Origin: Bacillota bacterium
GTDB lineage: Bacteria > Bacillota > UBA4882 > UBA8346
Direction: 5' to 3'
NCBI GenBank assembly: GCA_028282485.1
Contig: JANQHU010000468.1
Location: 1 to 7,524 of the forward strand
DNA: 7,524 nucleotides
Part shown: positions 1 through 5,401 of the stretch, piece by piece
Numbering within the stretch: the stretch's first letter is position 1
Layout of the letters: each line of letters opens with the position of its first letter
Notes under the pieces: generated by a model
What the model saw: the letters and a program-made list of their open reading frames with translations, nothing else
Told to the model about the DNA's origin: nothing
Database searches by the model: none
Made by a program: the position numbers and the translations under genes

Positions 1-341
1 AAGCTTCTTTTAAAGATTTGTTACAAAAAGAGAAAGAGACTGTTAGTGAAGCCTTTGCCCATCAAAACTTCGCGTTGAATTTGCCGGACCAAGCCGAAAA
101 AGAGGCTTTATTTGAAGTCGTTGCCTTACTGGAAAATATTCAGAGTCAGGAGAGCTTCTCCAAGGAAATTGCGAAGCTGCTGTTTAGCTTTACGGCTGAG
201 GAAGCGGCGATTTGCTTGAGGATTGACTACCATCAGGGGTTTTATGAGGAGCAGACGGTGCAACGCTTGGCCGGCCATCTGGTTAATTTTTTTACTCAAG
301 TGGGGGAGAAGCCCCATTTAAAACTGGCTGAGATTGAGATT
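1..341 (+). other. C-terminal end of a condensation domain (5' truncated)
   Basis: Only the last roughly 113 residues of this domain are visible, so its HHxxxDG motif lies outside the window. The helix leading to AFAHQNF (HQ at residues 15-16, bases 60-65) corresponds to the C6 motif (usually HQDYPFE). The next stretch, ending in LFE, occupies the C7 position (usually RDxSRNPLFD) but lacks RDxSRNP and is several residues shorter than usual. The final helix with QRLAGHLVNFF and the linker LSEVEKKQLL are typical of the C-to-A junction. The donor/acceptor subclass (LCL, DCL, starter) cannot be judged from this fragment. Confidence 0.85.
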
Positions 342-3300
342 CTTTCGGAAGTTGAAAAAAAGCAACTTTTAGGGGAATTTAATGATACTCAGGCGATCTA
401 TCCTACCCAAAAGACGATTGTGCAGCTATTTGAAGAACAAGTAAGGAAGACCCCGGATAAGATTGCTTTGGTATTTAAGGCCAAACAGTTTTTAACTTAT
501 AGTGAATTAAACCAAAAGGCCAACCAGTTAGCTTGGCTCTTGCGCGATCAAGGGGTCCAGCCCGGCGGTATCGTGGGAATCATGGCGGAGCGTTCTCTGC
601 AGATGGTAGTGGGAATCTTCGCTATTTTGAAAGCCGGGGGAGCCTATCTGCCCATTGATCCCGACTATCCTAAAGACCGAATTGAATTTCTTCTCGCCGA
701 TAGTGGCACCGCGATTTTAGTATCCCAACGAAATTTAAAGCAAAAAGTTAATTTTTTCGGCGTGGTCATTCCGATGGAGGATGAATCCTTGCTACCCGAG
801 AAATATGTTAATCTACCTCGGGTTAATACTCCCCAGGATCTGGCCTATATTATTTACACCTCGGGAACTACCGGAAAGCCTAAAGGGGTAATGATCGAGC
901 ACCGTAATGTAGTGCGGCTGCTTTTTAACAATAAAATGCTCTTTGATTTTAATGACCAGGATGTCTGGACCCTCTTTCATTCCGTTTGTTTTGATTTTTC
1001 CGTCTGGGAGATGTACGGAGCCTTGCTTTATGGTGGCAAGCTGGTGGTGGTACGGCGGATTACGGCTCAGGATCCCCGCCGCTACCAGCGATTGTTAAAA
1101 AGAGAGAAGGTCACTGTTTTAAATCAGACCCCCTCGGCTTTTTATAGTTTGGCCAAAGAGGAGCTGAGTCTGTCGGAAAAAGGGCTTAAAAAGATCCGGT
1201 ACATTATTTTCGGTGGCGAAGCCTTAAAACCGATCCTGCTGAAAGAGTGGCAGGCTAAGTATCCCCAAACCCGTTTGATTAATATGTATGGGATCACCGA
1301 AACTACCGTTCATGTCACTTTTAAAGAGATTACGGATCAGGAAATTCAGCTTAATCATAGTAATATTGGCAAACCTCTGCCCACCCTGACAACTTATGTG
1401 ATGAGCCCGGAGTTACAACTGCAGCCCATTGGCGTAGCGGGAGAACTATTGGTGGGGGGGGCTGGTTTAGGGCGGGGCTACCTCCAGCGGCCGGAATTAA
1501 CCAGCCAGAAGTTTGTGCCCAATCCTTTTAACCCGGAGGAACGGCTCTACCGCTCTGGGGATCTGGTTAGGTGGTGGGCCAACGGCGAAATGGAGTATTT
1601 AGGCCGTATTGACCAGCAGGTGAAAATCAGAGGTTTTCGGATCGAGCTTGGCGAAATCGAAGCGAGGCTTTTAAATTATGAAACAGTAACAGAAGCAGTA
1701 GTAATCCCCCGGGAAGATAAAAATAGTCAAACCTATCTCTGTGCCTATCTGGTGGCTCGGGAGCAGTTGACTGTCAAACAATTAAGAAGCTTCCTCTCAG
1801 AAGCCTTACCGGAGCATATCATTCCATCCTATTTCATTCAATTAGCCAAAATCCCGGTGACTTCTAACGGCAAAGTGCATCGCCGCGCTTTGCCGGGACC
1901 CCAAGAAACCATGGTCCTCGGCACCGAGTATCAGGCGGCCCGGGATCAATTGGAAGCCCAGTTAGTAGCCATCTGGACCGATATTTTAGAGATCAATAAT
2001 ATTAGCATTACGGATGATTTTTTTGAAATCGGGGGACATTCCCTAGCGGCAACCCTCCTCGTGGCCCGGATTCATCGGGAATTTCAAGTCCAACTTCCCC
2101 TCCGGGATATTTTTGAGAGAAAGACCATTATGGCAATTGCTGCCGCAATTAAGGATCTCCAAAATGGAGTCCCGGACAGAAAAGAAGAAGCCCAGGCTGA
2201 GGCCCAGATTGTTTATGAAGCCATCAAGCTGGTAGAAGCGCGGGAGTATTATCCTCTTTCTTCCGCCCAAAAACGCATCTTGATGCTCCATAAGTTAGAA
2301 GGCCTAGGGACTAGTTATAATCTCCCCATGGGCATCTTTATTGAAGGAGCCTTAGAAAAAGAATGGGTGGAAGATATTTTTGGGCGCCTGATCGCCCGCC
2401 ATGAAGTATTTCGCACTTCCTTTGCCTGGCGCGAGGGCCAAGGCGTGCAGATCATTCATCGAGAAGTCCCCTTTGCCATGAAGTATCGGGAGGCGTCTCT
2501 GGAGCAGGCCGAAGCAATTTATCAAGACTTTATCAAGCCTTTTGATCTGGGCAAAGCCCCGCTATTTAGATTAGCTTTAATTAAGTTGGCGGATCAAAAG
2601 TATTTTCTCTTATGCGATACTAATCATATCATCTTTGATGGCTTCTCTTTAAATATCATGATTAAAGAAATTGCCGCCATTTTACGGGAGGAGGAGCTTC
2701 CCACTTTAAAATTACAGTATAAAGATTTTGCCGTCTGGCAAAAGAAACTCTTACAGACTAGTCTGTTAAAAAGACAAGAAGTCTACTGGCTGACCCGTTT
2801 TTCCGACGAAATAGCGGCTCTAAACCTGCCCTTAGACTTTCCCCGGCCTCCGTTGCAGAGTTTTGAGGGGGATTGTATCACTTTTGAATTTGACGCGGGG
2901 CTTACCCAGAGTTTAAAGGAGCTGGCTTTAGCAAAAGAGGTTACCCTTTTTATGGTCTTATTAAGCCTTTATAATGTGCTCCTGTGGAAATATTCCGGGG
3001 CGGAAGATATTGTGGTGGGCACGGAAACCGCCGGAAGGCGTCATGTGGATGTGGCTAATGTAGTAGGAATGTTTGCCAACACCTTACCCTTAAGAAATTT
3101 CCCCCGGGGCCAGAGCACTTTTGGGGACTTTTTAGAAGCAGTGAAGCGGAATACTGTGGCTGCTTTTGATAATCAGGACTACCAGTTTGAAGAGTTAGTG
3201 GCCAAGTTGGATTTAAAAAGAGATTTAAGTCGCAATGTCTTATTTGATACCATGTTTAAGCTCCAAAATCAAGGTTTAGAAGAAATAAAAAATCAAAATT

Positions 3301-5306
3301 TTCAAATTCGAGTGGCCGATTTTCAGCATAAAGTGGCGCGCTTTGATTTAAGCCTGATCGGTTTTGAGCAAGAAGGTAGAATTGAGTTCACCCTGCAGTA
3401 TTGTACGAAGTTATTTAGCCGGGAGACTATCCAGCGCATGGCGCATCATTTTGTGGAGATCACTCGGAGCGTTAGCGCTAATCCGGCGGTATTACTTGAA
3501 GAGATTGAGTTTATTGCTCCGGCGGAGCGGGAGTTTATTCTGACCCGTTACAATGACCCGGCCCCTATCAAGACTCCTCAGAGTACTCTGGTACAACTAG
3601 TCGCCGACCAGGTTGCCCAAACGCCTTATCGAATTGCCGTACAGACGGCTACTACCGAAATGACCTATGGCCAGTTGTGGTTAGAGTCTAATCGGGTGGC
3701 CCATTATCTGCTGGATCAAGGAATCGAACGGGGTAGAGTAATTGGCATTTGGGCGCAGCGGGGCCCGGGTAGTCTGATTAATATTTTGGGAGTCTTAAAG
3801 GCGGGGGCCTTTTATGTAGCTCTCGATCCCGATTATCCGACGGAAAGAAGAGAGCTTATCAAACAGCGTTGTGACACCCGATTTTGGTTAGAGCCGGAAT
3901 TGTATACTACTCCCGATTTAAAAGAGTATTCGGTGGCAGATTTACCCTCCCTTGGCCACCCGGAAGATCCGGCTTATCTGATTTTTAAATTTAGTAGTAC
4001 AGCAGCAGCCCAAGGAGTGATGGTGACCCATGCCGCGGTGGTGAATACAATTGGGGATATTAACCGGCGGTTTCAGGTAGGCGCCACAGATAAGGTGCTG
4101 GCCGTATCCTCCTGGGGCTTAGATCTGGCGGTTTATGATGCCTTTGGGGCCTTAAGTGTCGGCGCCACCTTGGTAATCCCTTCTGGGCAAAGAAGAATTC
4201 CGGAATTAGTGGAACTCCTCCAAAAAGAAGCAATTACCATCTGGAACTCAGTACCGGCAGTGCTGGATGTAGTCCTGCAAGAATTGGAGTGCGATTATCT
4301 TAATCAAAGCTTACGCTTAGTATTACTCAGTCGGGATTGGCTCCCCATGAATCTACCGCAAAAAATTAAGCAATATTTTCCCGAGGCTTTGGTAATTAAT
4401 TTGGGCGGTAAAACCGAAGGCGCCATCTGGTCCAGTTATTATCCTATTAGTGAAATACCGGATTATTGGAAAAGCATTCCTTATGGTCGGCCTCTGGCTA
4501 ACCAAAAAGTTTATGTCTTGGATTCCCAAAAGCGTCTCTGCCCCCTAGGAGTTCCCGGAGAGCTTTATATTGGCGGAGTGGGAGTAGCAAAAGGCTACTT
4601 CGAGGCGGCAGCAGCAACCCAGATTGCTTTTATGATGCATCCCCAACTAGGTTATATTTACCAAACCGGAGATTGGGGGATTTTAAGAGCGGTAGGGGAC
4701 GGGTACCTGGAGTTTTTGGGGCGTAAAGACCGACAAGTAACCATCAAAGGGTATGGGATTGAGCTCCGCGCTATTGAAAAAAGTCTCTTAAAACACGAGC
4801 AGATTCTTTCGGCGATTGCGACCTGGCATCTCAACCAAAAAAAGGAAAAATATCTCTGTGCCTACTTGGTGACAACCCGAGACTTTACAGTGGCCGAATT
4901 AAGAGCTTTTTTAGCGGCAGAACTGCCGGATTGTATGATTCCTTTTTATTTCGTCAAAATGAAACACCTCCCTTTGACTTATAACGGGAAATTTGACTAT
5001 AATGCTCTCCCGGAACCTTTAGGGGAGCTTGATATAGATACCAAATGTCTTTTATCCGATGAAATGCTGGCCACCTTACAAGAACTGTGGAGTTCGTTAT
5101 TAAAAACGGAAAAAATAAATCTCAATGATGATTTTTTTGAATTAGGAGGGGATTCTTTATTAGCGAATCAATTAATCACTAAAGTAGCCCAAATTTTTGA
5201 AATAGAAATACCTTTGGTAGATTTTTTTATTCGGCCCACGCTGCGAGACTTAATCTGTTTAATTAATTCTGCTAATCAGCTTTTTAGCAATTTCCAGGAA
5301 GATTAA
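1..5306 (+). CDS. Non-ribosomal peptide synthetase, (C)-A(Thr)-T-C-A(Cys)-T, 5' partial
   Basis: This is a cytoplasmic multimodular NRPS that activates amino acids as adenylates, loads them on phosphopantetheinyl carrier domains and joins them. The frame is open to the left edge: codons at 3-17 read A-S-F-K-D and continue a condensation domain, so the TTG at 18 is an internal Leu codon and the real start is upstream. The visible part is about 1,767 residues and ends at TAA 5304-5306. Domains (residue 1 = codon at 18): tail of a C domain to about 108, A domain 128-626, carrier with Ser675, C domain 744-1174, A domain 1190-1665, carrier with Ser1713. There is no epimerase, methyltransferase, thioesterase or reductase, so the chain must pass on. 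The PKS gene 95 bases downstream, same strand, is the obvious acceptor. The first module is canonical throughout. The second A domain has a strongly altered A3 loop, described separately. Confidence in the family is very high; substrates are inferred from pocket codes. Confidence 0.98.
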   Translation, partial: ASFKDLLQKEKETVSEAFAHQNFALNLPDQAEKEALFEVVALLENIQSQESFSKEIAKLLFSFTAEEAAICLRIDYHQGFYEEQTVQRLAGHLVNFFTQVGEKPHLKLAEIEILSEVEKKQLLGEFNDTQAIYPTQKTIVQLFEEQVRKTPDKIALVFKAKQFLTYSELNQKANQLAWLLRDQGVQPGGIVGIMAERSLQMVVGIFAILKAGGAYLPIDPDYPKDRIEFLLADSGTAILVSQRNLKQKVNFFGVVIPMEDESLLPEKYVNLPRVNTPQDLAYIIYTSGTTGKPKGVMIEHRNVVRLLFNNKMLFDFNDQDVWTLFHSVCFDFSVWEMYGALLYGGKLVVVRRITAQDPRRYQRLLKREKVTVLNQTPSAFYSLAKEELSLSEKGLKKIRYIIFGGEALKPILLKEWQAKYPQTRLINMYGITETTVHVTFKEITDQEIQLNHSNIGKPLPTLTTYVMSPELQLQPIGVAGELLVGGAGLGRGYLQRPELTSQKFVPNPFNPEERLYRSGDLVRWWANGEMEYLGRIDQQVKIRGFRIELGEIEARLLNYETVTEAVVIPREDKNSQTYLCAYLVAREQLTVKQLRSFLSEALPEHIIPSYFIQLAKIPVTSNGKVHRRALPGPQETMVLGTEYQAARDQLEAQLVAIWTDILEINNISITDDFFEIGGHSLAATLLVARIHREFQVQLPLRDIFERKTIMAIAAAIKDLQNGVPDRKEEAQAEAQIVYEAIKLVEAREYYPLSSAQKRILMLHKLEGLGTSYNLPMGIFIEGALEKEWVEDIFGRLIARHEVFRTSFAWREGQGVQIIHREVPFAMKYREASLEQAEAIYQDFIKPFDLGKAPLFRLALIKLADQKYFLLCDTNHIIFDGFSLNIMIKEIAAILREEELPTLKLQYKDFAVWQKKLLQTSLLKRQEVYWLTRFSDEIAALNLPLDFPRPPLQSFEGDCITFEFDAGLTQSLKELALAKEVTLFMVLLSLYNVLLWKYSGAEDIVVGTETAGRRHVDVANVVGMFANTLPLRNFPRGQSTFGDFLEAVKRNTVAAFDNQDYQFEELVAKLDLKRDLSRNVLFDTMFKLQNQGLEEIKNQNFQIRVADFQHKVARFDLSLIGFEQEGRIEFTLQYCTKLFSRETIQRMAHHFVEITRSVSANPAVLLEEIEFIAPAEREFILTRYNDPAPIKTPQSTLVQLVADQVAQTPYRIAVQTATTEMTYGQLWLESNRVAHYLLDQGIERGRVIGIWAQRGPGSLINILGVLKAGAFYVALDPDYPTERRELIKQRCDTRFWLEPELYTTPDLKEYSVADLPSLGHPEDPAYLIFKFSSTAAAQGVMVTHAAVVNTIGDINRRFQVGATDKVLAVSSWGLDLAVYDAFGALSVGATLVIPSGQRRIPELVELLQKEAITIWNSVPAVLDVVLQELECDYLNQSLRLVLLSRDWLPMNLPQKIKQYFPEALVINLGGKTEGAIWSSYYPISEIPDYWKSIPYGRPLANQKVYVLDSQKRLCPLGVPGELYIGGVGVAKGYFEAAAATQIAFMMHPQLGYIYQTGDWGILRAVGDGYLEFLGRKDRQVTIKGYGIELRAIEKSLLKHEQILSAIATWHLNQKKEKYLCAYLVTTRDFTVAELRAFLAAELPDCMIPFYFVKMKHLPLTYNGKFDYNALPEPLGELDIDTKCLLSDEMLATLQELWSSLLKTEKINLNDDFFELGGDSLLANQLITKVAQIFEIEIPLVDFFIRPTLRDLICLINSANQLFSNFQED
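399..1895 (+). other. Adenylation domain 1, predicted threonine-specific
   Basis: This domain is predicted to form Thr-AMP and load Thr on the carrier at Ser675. All core motifs are near consensus: A1 LTYSELN, A2 LKAGGAYLPIDP, A3 TSGTTGKPKG (residues 281-290), A4 FDFSVWEM, A5 NMYGITETTVH, A6 GELLVGGAGLGRGYL, A7 YRSGDL, A8 GRIDQQVKIRGFRIELGEIE, A10 NGKVHRRALP. Aligned with GrsA, the pocket residues are D326, F327, W330, N369, I397, G399, M423, V431, H432 and the A10 lysine K619, giving DFWNIGMVHK. This is the established Thr code (Stachelhaus-type analysis). The alignment was done by eye, but every anchor motif is clear. Confidence 0.92.
1941..2160 (+). other. Peptidyl carrier (thiolation) domain 1
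   Basis: The motif DDFFEIGGHSLAA carries the phosphopantetheine attachment serine, Ser675 (codon 2040-2042). The helix before it (QLEAQLVAIWTDIL) and the helix after it (LLVARIHREF) match the carrier fold. The GGHS form is usual for a carrier followed by a condensation domain, which fits the C domain starting about 70 residues later. Confidence 0.95.
2247..3540 (+). other. Condensation domain 2 (ordinary C type, variant HHxxxDG)
   Basis: This domain should join the upstream Thr-peptidyl donor to the aminoacyl group on the second carrier. Core motifs in order: C1 LSSAQKRIL, C2 RHEVFRTSF, C3 NHIIFDG (residues 869-875), C4 YKDFAVW, C5 VGMFANTLPLR, C6 NQDYQFEEL, C7 RDLSRNVLFDTMF. C3 has Asn869 in place of the first His of HHxxxDG, while the second His (H870, the one tied to catalysis) and the Asp-Gly pair remain. 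It is not a heterocyclisation domain, because DxxxxD is absent at this place. No epimerase precedes it, so an LCL-type condensation is expected. Confidence 0.92.
3585..5012 (+). other. Adenylation domain 2: cysteine pocket code, degenerate A3 loop
   Basis: Residues 1190-1665 form an adenylation domain of the cysteine-activating group: VNTIGDINRRF, LDLAVYDAFG, IWNSVPAV and GAIWSSYYPI are hallmarks of that group. Pocket residues are D1369, L1370, Y1373, N1410, L1436, S1438, L1462, I1470, W1471 and K1658, giving DLYNLSLIWK, the known Cys code. A7 keeps TGD (D1552), A8 keeps GRKD, and A10 keeps NGK. However, the A3 loop reads KFSSTAAAQG (residues 1324-1333) where TSGSTGxPKG is expected, so the phosphate-binding Gly/Ser and Lys residues are mostly lost. 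Other departures are LLSRDW for LVSGDW, GGKTE for GGATE, and GYGIELRAIE for GYRIELGEIE. Frame and length are normal. Specificity is well supported; catalytic activity is doubtful. Confidence 0.85.
5064..5270 (+). other. Peptidyl carrier (thiolation) domain 2, C-terminal
   Basis: DDFFELGGDSLLA carries the phosphopantetheine serine, Ser1713 (codon 5154-5156), so this carrier looks functional even though the A domain before it looks impaired. The GGDS form differs from the GGHS of the first carrier. Only about a dozen residues follow the domain (ending in FQED), so there is no release domain. The bound chain is expected to move to the KS of the next protein. Confidence 0.95.
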
Positions 5307-5401
5307 TTTCAAAAGTGATTAGTCTTCTAGAAAAATAAGGTTAGAATTGTGGATGGAATTAAAAGCGAGATAGAGGTTCTTCAAAGAAAGGGGTAGAAAG
5401 C
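5307..5401 (+). other. Short intergenic spacer between NRPS and PKS genes
   Basis: This is a 95-base AT-rich gap. I see no convincing rho-independent terminator: the best inverted repeat is an 8-base TTCTAGAA palindrome at 5325-5332 without a following T run. I see no clear promoter pair either. The simplest reading is that both genes belong to one transcript. The in-frame TAA at 5360-5362 upstream of the PKS start rules out a longer PKS N-terminus. Confidence 0.6.
5387..5393 (+). promoter_or_regulatory. Ribosome binding site of the PKS gene
   Basis: AAAGGGG lies 8 bases before the ATG at 5402, a good Shine-Dalgarno match and spacing. It supports this start. No other ATG, GTG or TTG lies in frame between the stop at 5360-5362 and 5402. 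Confidence 0.8.

Noticed and set aside
1..6. AAGCTT at the very first base as a cloning junction
   Set aside because: The HindIII hexamer also occurs elsewhere in the window (about 1787, 4308 and 6623) and the coding sequence runs through it; nothing shows an artificial join.
18..20. TTG at 18 as the NRPS start codon
   Set aside because: The frame is open to the window edge and the upstream codons (A-S-F-K-D) continue a typical C-domain helix; TTG here is an internal Leu.
126..317. Minus-strand ORF of 63 codons
   Set aside because: It lies entirely inside the NRPS in antisense and has no recognisable motif; a shadow of the coding bias.
2043..2291. Minus-strand ORF of 82 codons
   Set aside because: Antisense to the carrier-C linker and the start of the C domain; no domain or ribosome binding site seen.
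3987..4016. A3 loop change as a frameshift pair
   Set aside because: Alternative frames over this stretch do not give TSGSTGxPKG, and the alignment on both sides stays in register without gaps.
5325..5332. TTCTAGAA palindrome as a terminator or operator
   Set aside because: Eight bases with no loop and no T run; too short to support a function.
5353..5373. Six-codon ATG mini-ORF (M-E-L-K-A-R) in the intergenic gap as a leader peptide
   Set aside because: No convincing ribosome binding site or attenuator hairpins around it; such an ORF is expected by chance.
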